Made by a program: the position numbers and the translations under genes. A DNA stretch of 64,000 nucleotides, taken from NCBI RefSeq assembly GCF_034440735.1, contig NZ_CP140099.1, forward strand, positions 124,001 through 188,000. Reading direction: 5' to 3'. Source of the DNA: Deinococcus sp. AB2017081. GTDB lineage: Bacteria; Deinococcota; Deinococci; Deinococcales; Deinococcaceae. This document shows, one piece after another, positions 17,416 through 26,352 of this stretch. Below the pieces are notes generated by a model. It saw nothing but the letters and a program-made list of their open reading frames with translations, searched no databases and was not told where the DNA came from. Every line of letters begins with the position of its first letter. The first letter of the stretch is position 1.

Positions 17416-17865
17416 TCAGCCCTTGGTCATCTTGACCGGGGCGCAGATCGGCACGACGCTGGGGTCACTGGCATAGTGGACGTTGATGTACGCGCCCATA
17501 TCGCCCGCGATCTTGGCCATGTCACCGCTCACCGTGACGGTCGCGTTGCCGCTGGCGTCCGACATGAAGTTCGGGAAGCCCAGCGTCACCGGCCCGTTGG
17601 ACGCGCAGGGATCCGTGCTCGACGCAGGCCCGAAGGCGTGGTAGTGCGCGATATACGCCTTGCTGGGCGTCAGGCCGCTCACCGTCAGGGTGGTGCTGAC
17701 CATGCCGCCACTCATGGTCGCCACGGCCTTGCCCATCGCAGCGGGATCGGCCGTGTTGGCGTTGTGCTTGAAGGTGTAGGTGGTGCCGCCAGCGCCCATC
17801 ATCATGCTGCACGAGCCGAGCAGTGCGGTGGTGGCCATCCCCAGAACGATCTTGTATACGAACAT
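17416..17865 (-). CDS. CHRD-type lipoprotein
   Basis: About 149 residues. An N-terminal signal with the lipobox LLGSC indicates attachment to the outer face of a membrane. The body resembles the second domain of the next protein: a beta-rich module with HYHAFG, TLGFPNF and GDMGAYINVHYASD motifs, similar to CHRD/superoxide-dismutase-like domains. The ATG is preceded by GGAGGA at the right distance. It is the third gene of a minus-strand operon. Function is not established; a periplasmic metal or redox role is inferred from its partners. Confidence 0.7.
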   Translation of the reverse strand: MFVYKIVLGMATTALLGSCSMMMGAGGTTYTFKHNANTADPAAMGKAVATMSGGMVSTTLTVSGLTPSKAYIAHYHAFGPASSTDPCASNGPVTLGFPNFMSDASGNATVTVSGDMAKIAGDMGAYINVHYASDPSVVPICAPVKMTKG

Positions 17866-17903
17866 ACTGTCCTCCATGGTGCGTGTCCTGCGTTGACTCC
17901 GCC

Positions 17904-18626
17904 TCAGCGGTTGGTCACAGTGATCGTGGCGCTCATGCCATCGTGGTACGAGCAGTAGTAGGTATAGGTGCCGGGGGTCTTGAAGGTGTAACTGTACTTG
18001 TCCCCTGGCCGCAGGTCTGGCGACTTCAGGTCGGCCACTGTCAGGGACAGGACGTTGTGGGTGACCTGCCCGGTATGGAGCCAGGTCACGGTGGTGCCCG
18101 CTTTGATGCTCAGCGTGGCCGGCTGGAAGCGGTTGTCAGCAATGTTCACCGTCACGCCGGCGATGGTGGTGGGCGCGGCGGTGACCGGCGTGACTGCACC
18201 TTTCAGGACGGCAGCACACAGGGGAACGTCGGTCAGGTCGGACGCCCTGTGGACGTCGACATATGCCCCCAGCGGGCCGCGCAGGCGCGTGGGATTGGCC
18301 CGCAGAGTCACCGTGGCCTGACCCTGCGCGTCCGTTCTGAAGGCCGGGAAGCCTAGGGTGATGGGGCCACCAGACGCGCAAGGAGCCCCGCCTGCCGAAC
18401 CCAGGGCATGGTAATGGGCGGCGTAGGCCGTGTTGGGCGTCAAGCCACGCAGGGTCAGTACCGACAGCGACAGGGCGGACGACACCGTGCGGACACTGAG
18501 CTGTCCAGATGCGCCAGCCGCTGTACCGGTGGCCAGCAAGGGGAAGGCCTGGGAGGTCTGCGTCTGGGCCACGGCGGGCGTCAACAGCAGGGCGGGCACC
18601 AGCGCGAAGTGAATGGATCTGAACAT
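17904..18626 (-). CDS. Secreted CHRD-cupredoxin fusion protein
   Basis: A 240-residue exported protein. A Sec signal peptide ends near VAQT. Residues about 30-145 form a CHRD-like domain with HYHALG and GPLGAYVDVHRASD, clearly related to the neighbouring lipoprotein. Residues about 155-240 form a plastocyanin-like cupredoxin with type 1 copper ligands: His in THNVLS, then Cys, His and Met in YYCSYHDGM. The copper site would accept or donate electrons in the periplasm. It could serve as electron carrier for the sulfite dehydrogenase encoded in the same transposon, but that link is inference. Confidence 0.82.
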   Translation of the reverse strand: MFRSIHFALVPALLLTPAVAQTQTSQAFPLLATGTAAGASGQLSVRTVSSALSLSVLTLRGLTPNTAYAAHYHALGSAGGAPCASGGPITLGFPAFRTDAQGQATVTLRANPTRLRGPLGAYVDVHRASDLTDVPLCAAVLKGAVTPVTAAPTTIAGVTVNIADNRFQPATLSIKAGTTVTWLHTGQVTHNVLSLTVADLKSPDLRPGDKYSYTFKTPGTYTYYCSYHDGMSATITVTNR

Positions 18627-18637
18627 CTGGAGTCCTG

Positions 18638-20293
18638 TTAGCGCGTGAGGGGGCTGGTGGCGGCCGCGTCGTTGCTGTCACTCAGGATGGCCGGGCCGGC
18701 GTTCAGATCGGTGTCGAAGGGAGATACGGCGTAGGGCTGACCCTGATCGGTGAAGAGCTTGGCGGTCGTCTGGGGGTCTTTCGGCCAGACCACCAGATGG
18801 TCGAGGTTGACCTTGCTGGACTTGATGGCCGGGCCGTCAGGTTTACCGTCCTTGGCCGTGCCCCGCAATGTGAAGGCGTCGAAGATGCTCGCCATCGCGC
18901 TCGCCTCGACCTTGCCTTTCTTGTCGGCCTTGAAGTCCATCACGTGCTGCATGAGGCCGAAGGGAGCCACCGGCGACTCGGTCAGGAACAGGGTGTACTG
19001 AGCGCCGGGCGTGAGGCCCTCGGCCTTGAGGGTCAGGTCGTCCGTTCCTTCCAGTGACCGGATCACCACGTTCCCCGCGACGCCCTTAAGGGCTGCCGGC
19101 AGGAACGCGAAGGGCTTGTCGGGCACGCCCAGCTTGATCTTCACCGACGGCAGGCCGACCCGCACGGTTTTCAGGTTCTGGGTGCCCGCTCCGCTGGGCA
19201 CGGCATTCGCCACGTACACCAGCGCCTGTGGCATCTGCCCGATCGGGATGGTCTTGATGACCGCATTGCTGGCCGTGTCGATCACGTCCACCGCGTCCTG
19301 GTCTTCCAGGCCGACGTACACCCGCGTGTTGTCACCACTGGGCCAGATCCCGTGCGGGGTCATACCGGTGGGGATGGTCGCCACGATCTGCGGCTTCGCG
19401 CCCCGTTTGATGACCTTCACGACGTTCTCACCGCCCACGGTGACATAGATGAAGTCGCCGGCCCCAGTACTCACCGCGTTCACGTGGTTGGTCACCTTGC
19501 CGGTGTCGAGCACGTGCAGCACCTTGAAGGTGCGGGCGTCGATGGCCGTGACCTTGCCCACGTCCTTGTGGGTCAGCCACACCTCCTTACCGTCGGGCGT
19601 GACCACCAGGTTGGGCGAAAAGGGACTGACGACCGGCACGCGGGCGATCACCTTGTGGGTAGGAACATCGATCACGTCGAGCTGCGCGGTGCGGCTGGAG
19701 TCCACGAAGGCGCGCTGTCCGTCCGGGCTGAAGACGACCATGCCCGGCCCCTGGGCAACCCTGATACGCCCGGTCTCCTTCAGGCTCGCCACGTCGATGA
19801 CCGAGAGGTAGTCCTCACCGCGCACGGTGACCCAGACCTGCTTGCCGTCTGGGGTGAAAAAGCCCTCGTGCGGGCCGCGCCCGGTGTATACCGTGCCCAT
19901 CACGTGGTTGTCGCGCGTGCGGATGATGGTCACGCCGTTCGAGGCATTGCTGATGACGCTCAGGTACCGCCCGTCAGGCGAGAATCCCAGGCCGTGGACG
20001 TTGACCTGCATGTCGTCGAGCGCTCCGAGTACCCCGGGCCGGGGGTGACCCAGCGGGATCTGGCCCACCACCGTATTGGTGGCGGGATTGATGACCGTGA
20101 CGGTGTTCGAGGTCTGGTCAGCCGTGTACACCCGGTCACGGGAGGACAGGGCCGGGCCATTCAGCGTGGGCGGCTGCGTCATGCCCTGGGCGCCGCCGCC
20201 GCTGGCGTACTGGGCAAGGGCGAGGGCGCCGGTCACGCTGGCGGTGAGGAGGGCGGCGAGGGCGGGACGGGATGGACGTGGACGCTGGAACAT
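18638..20293 (-). CDS. Secreted YVTN/YncE-type beta-propeller protein
   Basis: A 551-residue exported protein with an N-terminal signal (ALLTASVTGALALAQ). Residues about 50-370 hold seven-fold-like repeats of the YVTN type, such as NTVTVINPATNTVVGQI, YLSVIDVASL and DAVDVIDTASNAVIKTI. The C-terminal 170 residues form a separate domain with LTLKAEGLTPGAQYTLFL, similar in style to the extracellular domains of the two following genes. It is first in the operon, 11 bases before the CHRD-cupredoxin gene. Such propellers act as scaffolds or enzyme-like surface proteins; ligand unknown. Confidence 0.8.
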   Translation of the reverse strand: MFQRPRPSRPALAALLTASVTGALALAQYASGGGAQGMTQPPTLNGPALSSRDRVYTADQTSNTVTVINPATNTVVGQIPLGHPRPGVLGALDDMQVNVHGLGFSPDGRYLSVISNASNGVTIIRTRDNHVMGTVYTGRGPHEGFFTPDGKQVWVTVRGEDYLSVIDVASLKETGRIRVAQGPGMVVFSPDGQRAFVDSSRTAQLDVIDVPTHKVIARVPVVSPFSPNLVVTPDGKEVWLTHKDVGKVTAIDARTFKVLHVLDTGKVTNHVNAVSTGAGDFIYVTVGGENVVKVIKRGAKPQIVATIPTGMTPHGIWPSGDNTRVYVGLEDQDAVDVIDTASNAVIKTIPIGQMPQALVYVANAVPSGAGTQNLKTVRVGLPSVKIKLGVPDKPFAFLPAALKGVAGNVVIRSLEGTDDLTLKAEGLTPGAQYTLFLTESPVAPFGLMQHVMDFKADKKGKVEASAMASIFDAFTLRGTAKDGKPDGPAIKSSKVNLDHLVVWPKDPQTTAKLFTDQGQPYAVSPFDTDLNAGPAILSDSNDAAATSPLTR

Positions 20294-20506
20294 GCTGACC
20301 TCGGAAACCAGGGGGATGGCTCTGCGACTGGGAGAGCGACGGACGGCTGGATGGGTGCCTTCATCACCCGTATGCGCCGCCTCCAGCTCCTGGATGCCCC
20401 CAGCACTTCACCGAAGCTTCACGGTGTCACGTGCCGGCATCCTCGAAGTGAAGGTCGCGCGACGTCCCGCTGATCTGCCGGCTCCGGGCAACCGGTACGC
20501 TCAGCC

Positions 20507-21334
20507 ATGCCTACCTTCGATGCTCCGCACCCCATCACGCAGGGTGCAGGAACCGATCTGCGTGCGAACTGGACACCTGATGGCCAGTGGATCGTCTTCG
20601 AACGCTTGCAGGATGGTCGTCGGCGGTTACACCGTGTGCATCCGGATGGCTCTGATCTGGAAGCCCTGGCCCTCGATGAACCCGACGGCTCAGACAGCAC
20701 CGGCCGTCCTGCGTTCTTCACGCCCAACGATGTCGTCTTCGTCAGCAACCGCCTGGGCCGCACGGCCCTGTTCCGGGAAACTCAGGGCCAGGTGACGCGG
20801 CTGCACGCCAGTGGGGAGCCCTGTTACGGGCCGGCCCTGGGCACCGCCGGCACCTGGCCGCTGCTGTACTTCCAGTCTGACGGTTCAGATGCGATGCACA
20901 TCTCCGCGCTGGGGCAGGATGGGCAGGTGACCCGGCTCACCCACGCGATGGGCGTACAGGATCAGCCGTGGCCGTTCTCGGACGGACAGACCTTCGTCTA
21001 TCACTCACAAGAGGATGGACGACATGTGGTGTGCCTCCAGTCCGTGCAGGCCGGGGCTGCGCCCGTAGTCTTGAGCGATGCGGATGAGGAGACAGCCTAC
21101 GTGACCCCGTTCCCGTCGCCGGACGGCCGGTGGATCGCATTCACCTCGGCCCGGGGGGGCCAGGCGCAGGTGTGGGTGATGCGCCCGGATGGTTCCGAAC
21201 GGCAACAGGTCACTTCTGGCGCACCGCACAGCTTTCCGGCCTGGAGTCCGGATGGACGCGCGCTGGTGTTTACCCAGGGAACACCGACGGCGGAGGTGCC
21301 CAGCGGGTACCTGGTCATCATCGGCGTGAGCTGA
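20507..21334 (+). CDS. TolB-like (PD40) beta-propeller protein
   Basis: A 275-residue protein of repeated PD40/TolB blades: NWTPDGQWIVFE, FPSPDGRWIAFTS, AWSPDGRALVFT. No signal peptide is evident from the ATG, so it may be cytoplasmic or have an unrecognised start. It is divergent from the beta-propeller operon, and the roughly 210-base gap must hold both promoters. Role unknown; the propeller fold is certain, the ligand is not. Confidence 0.75.
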   Translation: MPTFDAPHPITQGAGTDLRANWTPDGQWIVFERLQDGRRRLHRVHPDGSDLEALALDEPDGSDSTGRPAFFTPNDVVFVSNRLGRTALFRETQGQVTRLHASGEPCYGPALGTAGTWPLLYFQSDGSDAMHISALGQDGQVTRLTHAMGVQDQPWPFSDGQTFVYHSQEDGRHVVCLQSVQAGAAPVVLSDADEETAYVTPFPSPDGRWIAFTSARGGQAQVWVMRPDGSERQQVTSGAPHSFPAWSPDGRALVFTQGTPTAEVPSGYLVIIGVS

Positions 21335-21451
21335 CCTGCACACGCTGGGGATGCCCTTCGATATCGCAGGTAGCAAGTCCGCGAATGCTTCCTGGCCGCC
21401 AGCCATTTGGCGGGAGCGCGGTAGGCCCCACAACGGCTGACGACCGCAGCG

Positions 21452-21997
<546 letters not shown>

Positions 21998-22005
21998 GCT
22001 GCTCC

Positions 22006-23298
22006 TTACCCGGCACGGCCGACGGTGACCGTCTGGCGCTCGGTGGTGTTCCACAGGTACCCGGATGGATTCCAGATGGCGTCGTCCGTCTGCGTGGCAC
22101 CGCTGGCGTCCGTCGCCCGCACCGCCAGGGTGTAGGTTCCGGCTTTTTTTGGCGTCCAGGCGAAGCTCCAGGGCCGGAACGCGTATTCACCGTGGTCTTC
22201 ACCCAGATTCGCTTCCTTCCAGGTCTTGCCGTCGTCCGTGGACACCTCGACCTTCGTGACCGCGCCGCGCCCGCTGAATGCCAGGCCAGACACGGTCATC
22301 GGCAGCCCGGCGGGAACCTTCACGGTCTCATCGGGCGTCACCATGAACGACCGCACCGGCATGCTGCCCACGGGCCGGAACTTCACCGCCTTGTCCTTGA
22401 CCGCCTGCGGCGTGGTCGTCCCCCGGAGGTTGTCGGGCTGGAGGTAGGCGGTCGCCATCCAGAAGTTGCTGTCCTTCTCGGTCAGCAGCCGGATGAAGCT
22501 CAAGGTCTTCATCCAGTAGGTGGCGAAGTACCCGGGCACGACCAGCCGCACCGGGAAGCCGTTGACCAGGGGCAGGGGCTGACCGTTCATGGCATACGCG
22601 ACCAGGCACCGGTCAAGCACCGGGTCGTCCAGGTTCAGGCTCTTCTTGTATTCTGCTCCGCCGCTGCCGGGTGCGCCCGCGCCCCGATCCAGGCCCTGGA
22701 ACTGCACCTGCACGCTGCCCGCCTTCACACCGGCCTTCCCCAGCAGGTCGCGCAGCCGCACCCCCGTCCAGGTGGCGCAGCCCATCGCCCCATTCCCCCA
22801 CTGTCCGCCGGGGCGGCGCGGCTGAAACCGGGTGCGGCTGTTCCCGGTGCACTGCATCACGGCGTTCACGGTGACCGGCTCGAACTCACTCAGCAGCTGA
22901 GCCAGACTGAAGTCCACGCTTCGATCCACGTGGCCCTCCAGTTTTAGCCTCCAGGTGCTCAGGTCGATGCTGGATGGGAAGATCGAGAGGTTGGAACGGA
23001 TGAAAAACGCGGCGGTCGGTGTGAGGGCGCTGGCGAAGTAGGCGCGGGGCGTCTCGTAGAGCGGCGGTCGGTCGACCAGTCGGATGAGCGGCACCTTCTG
23101 CGGCAGGGTGATCAACGGCCCCAGGCCGTTCCAGGTGCCGAGGGGGCCGGGGCCGCTGAAGATCGGGGCGGCGCTGGTGGGTACGCTGCGCTGAGCCAGG
23201 GCGCTGCGGCCCAGGGCGAGGGTGGCCCCGGTTCCGCCCAGCAGGGCCAGGGCCGAGCGGCGGGTGAGGAGCGGACGAAATTCGGTGTCGTCGTTCAT
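22006..23298 (-). CDS. sorA: Molybdopterin sulfite dehydrogenase catalytic subunit
   Basis: A 430-residue enzyme of the sulfite oxidase family, oxidising sulfite to sulfate in the periplasm. A twin-arginine signal ([12 protein letters not shown]) shows export as a folded, cofactor-loaded protein. The Mo-ligand cysteine lies in [10 protein letters not shown]. The C-terminal dimerisation domain contains the sulfite oxidase pattern [12 protein letters not shown] and [11 protein letters not shown]. Followed by sorB and preceded by a TDT transporter, it is the core of a sulfite-detoxification or sulfite-respiration operon. Confidence 0.88.
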   Translation of the reverse strand: MNDDTEFRPLLTRRSALALLGGTGATLALGRSALAQRSVPTSAAPIFSGPGPLGTWNGLGPLITLPQKVPLIRLVDRPPLYETPRAYFASALTPTAAFFIRSNLSIFPSSIDLSTWRLKLEGHVDRSVDFSLAQLLSEFEPVTVNAVMQCTGNSRTRFQPRRPGGQWGNGAMGCATWTGVRLRDLLGKAGVKAGSVQVQFQGLDRGAGAPGSGGAEYKKSLNLDDPVLDRCLVAYAMNGQPLPLVNGFPVRLVVPGYFATYWMKTLSFIRLLTEKDSNFWMATAYLQPDNLRGTTTPQAVKDKAVKFRPVGSMPVRSFMVTPDETVKVPAGLPMTVSGLAFSGRGAVTKVEVSTDDGKTWKEANLGEDHGEYAFRPWSFAWTPKKAGTYTLAVRATDASGATQTDDAIWNPSGYLWNTTERQTVTVGRAG

Positions 23299-23346
23299 AG
23301 GGCCTCCAGAAGAGGGTAAGAGGGTGCACGGAGGTTGGGACCGTCT

Positions 23347-24474
23347 TCACGCATAGGGCAGGCCGGTCTCCTTCGACAGGGATGGGCTCTGGAACAGGTG
23401 ACCGTGCCATGCGCCGTGGGTCGTGCGGGCCGTGACCAGGATCCAGAGGGCCGCCAGGATGACGACCAGCACGTGTCCCAGGGTGGTGAAGAAGTCCAGA
23501 TGGGTCAGGGCAGCGAGCGCGAAGGTGGCAGCTGTGTACACCCCGAGCGGGAAGGTCAGGCCCCACCAGCCGAGGTTGAAGGGCAGGCCGCCCTTGAGGA
23601 ACCGCAGGGTGGTCAGGGTCGCCAGGGCGAGCCACCACGCCCCGAACCCCCAGAGCATCACGCCGCCGATCAGGCCCAGGCCTACGGCAACCGGGGCCAG
23701 CGCACTCAGCCCCTGGGCCTGCAGCACACGGGGCGCGGCCTCCCCGAGTTGCAGCAGCGCCAGTGCGCCTGTGCCCAGCGGCCCCAGCGGCAGGAACATG
23801 CTCACGCCCAGCTCGGCACCTGGGAGGTTGTGTTGCGCGAGGCGCAGCACGAGGATCGTGATGATCATCAGGGCCAGTGGTACCGAGAGGGCAAACAGCA
23901 CGTAGCCGGAGTACACGAGCGTTCCAGCGCCCGCGATATCCAGGTGCGGCGCGATCAATCCGGCGCTGGCAGCCGCCACCTCCGAGGCGACCACGGGCAG
24001 CAGCCACAGCGCCGTCATCTTCTCCAGCGCGTGATCCTGACGGGTGAACATCAGGTAGGGCACGAGCAGGCCGACTCCGGCCGAGAGCAGGGCGTCGAAG
24101 GCCCAGAGGTCGCGGGCCAGCCGCGCCGCGTCCAGCCCCCAGTGCGGCACACCGAAGGTGATCAGGCCGTTCACGATGGTGGCCAGTCCCATCGGGACGG
24201 CTCCCAGGAACATGCTCTGCACCGGGTGGTGGAGTGTGGCCCGGCTGTCGGCCGGGTACATCACGATGCGGGCCAGCGAGAGCAGGGTGAACAGCGCGAA
24301 CAGCGCCATATTGAGTATCCACAGCACCTCACCGGTGGCTGCTGCCCCTGGGAGGGGCAGCTTGGGCAGCGTCAGCGACAGGATGCCGGTGCCCATACAG
24401 GCGGTAAACCAGTTGGGCGTGAAGCCCCTGATGGCCTCCGTGGGGGCCGCCAGCCGATTCAGCGGGTGCGTCAT
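23347..24474 (-). CDS. TDT-family (TehA/SSU1-like) membrane transporter, probable sulfite exporter
   Basis: About 375 residues with roughly ten hydrophobic segments. It has the N-terminal FTPNWFTACMGTGILSL signature of the tellurite-resistance/dicarboxylate transporter family. Family members with sulfite-related neighbours (yeast SSU1-type) export sulfite. Here the gene leads the tdt-sorA-sorB operon, so export of cytoplasmic sulfite to the periplasmic SorAB enzyme is the natural reading. The start is ambiguous: in-frame GTG and ATG codons lie up to 12 bases upstream. I chose the ATG with GGGA at the right distance. Confidence 0.83.
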   Translation of the reverse strand: MTHPLNRLAAPTEAIRGFTPNWFTACMGTGILSLTLPKLPLPGAAATGEVLWILNMALFALFTLLSLARIVMYPADSRATLHHPVQSMFLGAVPMGLATIVNGLITFGVPHWGLDAARLARDLWAFDALLSAGVGLLVPYLMFTRQDHALEKMTALWLLPVVASEVAAASAGLIAPHLDIAGAGTLVYSGYVLFALSVPLALMIITILVLRLAQHNLPGAELGVSMFLPLGPLGTGALALLQLGEAAPRVLQAQGLSALAPVAVGLGLIGGVMLWGFGAWWLALATLTTLRFLKGGLPFNLGWWGLTFPLGVYTAATFALAALTHLDFFTTLGHVLVVILAALWILVTARTTHGAWHGHLFQSPSLSKETGLPYA

Positions 24475-24560
24475 GATCATTCCCACAGGGTAGGGAGGCT
24501 AAGCTATAAACTCAAATAGCATCTCATTGTAGAGACCCAAATTTAGTGTATATCGCGAGC
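24475..24560. promoter_or_regulatory. Divergent lysR / tdt-sorAB control region
   Basis: About 85 bases separate the divergent genes and are AT-rich (CTCAAATAGCATCTCATTGTAGAG) against the GC-rich surroundings. Partly symmetrical T-N11-A type elements fit LysR binding sites. Both promoters must lie here, so the LysR protein probably controls the sulfite operon and itself. Confidence 0.5.
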
Positions 24561-25475
24561 ATGGCCTTGAACCCCGAGCATCTCCTCACGTTCGTACAGG
24601 TGGTGCGGCACGGCAGCTTGAGCGGGGCGGCAGCGACCCTGAACCTGACGCAACCCGCGGTGTCCAGCCAGATGAAATTACTTACGCACGCGGTTGGGGA
24701 GCCGCTGTTCACCCGACACCGCGCTGGCGTGACGCTGACCACAGCGGGGGACGGCCTGCTGCCCCACGCCCTGGCGCTTGCACGTGCCCTCGACGGCGCT
24801 CAGGGCTACGTGCGCGACCTGCATGGGCTGGCCTCCGGTACGCTCAGTGTGGCCGCGAGCAGCACCGTCGCGGCGGCCATCGTGCCGGCCGTTCTCGCCC
24901 GCTTTCACGCGCAGTACCCGGCGGTGACCATTCACGTACGCCAGGGCAACACCAGCGAGGTCATGACCGCACTGCACGGTGGTCAGGTCGAGCTCGCACT
25001 GATTGAGGGCTCGGCAGGCCCCCTCGGCCCTGATCTGCAGGCCGAGGTCTTCGCTGAGGATCACCTGGTGCTGGTCACGTCTCCAGACCATCCACTGGCG
25101 CGTGCTGGAAGCGACCTGACGGCCCTGCCACTGGTGTGGCGGGAACGCGGATCCGGCACGCGGGAGGTGGCCGAACTCGCGCTGGCCCGGGCCGGTCTGT
25201 CAACGATCACGCTGCTGGAACTCCCCGGCACGGAGGCCGTCAAGGAAGCGGTGATCGGTGGCCTGGGAATGGCCTTCCTGTCTGATCTGCGGGTGCGGCG
25301 TGAACTGCGAGCAGGGATTCTCACGCAGGTGCCCGTGCAGCTCCCCGGACTGCGCCGGCCGCTGACGCAGGTCACACCCCCGCCAGAGCAGCAGTCCCGC
25401 GCCGCTCGGGCGTTCCTGCACCTGTTGCAGCACACCGCGCAGAACGCCACGGATGCTGGGCCAGGCGGAACCTGA
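24561..25475 (+). CDS. LysR-family transcriptional regulator of the sulfite operon
   Basis: About 304 residues. The N-terminal winged helix (LLTFVQVVRHGSLSGAAATL, then LTQPAVSSQMKLLTHAVGEPLFTR) is typical LysR, and residues about 90-290 form the periplasmic-binding-protein-like effector domain. I used the ATG giving MALNPEHLLTF; a GTG five codons earlier is possible. Divergence from tdt-sorAB suggests it senses a sulfur oxyanion or a cysteine precursor, as CysB/CysL-type regulators do. Confidence 0.85.
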   Translation: MALNPEHLLTFVQVVRHGSLSGAAATLNLTQPAVSSQMKLLTHAVGEPLFTRHRAGVTLTTAGDGLLPHALALARALDGAQGYVRDLHGLASGTLSVAASSTVAAAIVPAVLARFHAQYPAVTIHVRQGNTSEVMTALHGGQVELALIEGSAGPLGPDLQAEVFAEDHLVLVTSPDHPLARAGSDLTALPLVWRERGSGTREVAELALARAGLSTITLLELPGTEAVKEAVIGGLGMAFLSDLRVRRELRAGILTQVPVQLPGLRRPLTQVTPPPEQQSRAARAFLHLLQHTAQNATDAGPGGT

Positions 25476-25793
25476 AGACGGTTCGGGCCTGCCTACAGGC
25501 GTGTCTGGCTGTTGGAGGGAAACACAACGGCCTTTCTACCTTCTGCCAGTCACCGAACAGCAAGTGCGTGGAGTAGCAGGTCATCGTGGTTCAGGGACTG
25601 TTGAGGACAGTTCAGTTCGTCAGAAGAAAGCAGAAGGGCACCACAGGTCGGCGTTGAGAATGCACCTATCGTGGGATAACGAACGTTTGCGCAAGGACTT
25701 TGATGAGGTGATGGCGAGCAGGTTCCGGGGTTGCGAAACACTGTTGCATAATCAGCAGCATCCGCACTACGTTTTCGCAACCCCGGAGGCCCC
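25476..25793. promoter_or_regulatory. Probable res recombination site of the transposon
   Basis: A non-coding stretch directly before the resolvase. Its right part holds a perfect 15-bp inverted repeat, TCCGGGGTTGCGAAA (25724-25738) with its complement (25773-25787), around a 34-base centre. The right arm touches the resolvase ribosome site. Tn3-type resolvases bind several such subsites here for cointegrate resolution and autoregulation. Confidence 0.65.
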
Positions 25794-26345
25794 ATGCAGA
25801 TCGGTTACGCCCGCGTCAGCAAGCAGCACGACCAAGACACCGCCGCCCAGCTCCGGGCCCTGGAGGCGGCCGGCGCAGAGCGCGTGTTCACCGAACACGC
25901 TTCGGGAGGACGCTGGGATCGCCCCGAACTCCACCGCATGCTCGACCAGCTGCGCCCCGGGGACGTGGTGGTCGTCTGGAAGCTCGACCGGCTCAGCCGC
26001 AGCCTGAAAGATCTGCTGCACCTGATGGAGCTGCTGGGTGAGCGGAACGTGGGCTTCCGCAGTCTGACCGAGGCCATCGACACCACCACGCCCGCCGGCC
26101 GGATGATGATGCAGATGGTCGGCGCCTTCGCCGAGTTCGAGCGCGCCATGATCCGCGAGCGCACCCTGGCGGGACTGGAGCAGGCGCGCTCCGAAGGGCG
26201 CGTCGGCGGACGTCGGCGCAAACTCCTCCCGCACCAGGAGCAGGACATCCGCGAGTCGGTGCAGGCCGGGCGGCGCACGGCAGCACAGTGCGCCCGGTTG
26301 TTCGGCGTGCATCCCAGCACCATCACCCGGCTCCTCCAGCGGTGA
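25794..26345 (+). CDS. tnpR: Serine resolvase of the Tn3-family transposon
   Basis: A 183-residue small serine recombinase. The catalytic domain begins [15 protein letters not shown], with the nucleophile Ser in YARVS, and includes [12 protein letters not shown] and [16 protein letters not shown]. The C-terminal helix-turn-helix ([20 protein letters not shown]) binds the res subsites upstream. It resolves the cointegrate formed during replicative transposition. The transposase gene begins 7 bases downstream. Confidence 0.93.
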   Translation: MQIGYARVSKQHDQDTAAQLRALEAAGAERVFTEHASGGRWDRPELHRMLDQLRPGDVVVVWKLDRLSRSLKDLLHLMELLGERNVGFRSLTEAIDTTTPAGRMMMQMVGAFAEFERAMIRERTLAGLEQARSEGRVGGRRRKLLPHQEQDIRESVQAGRRTAAQCARLFGVHPSTITRLLQR

Positions 26346-26352
26346 GCGCCGC

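Noticed and set aside
22886..24322. 478-codon minus-strand frame over the TDT transporter
   Set aside because: Out-of-frame shadow rich in Arg, Pro and Gly; the transporter frame has the membrane segments and family signature.
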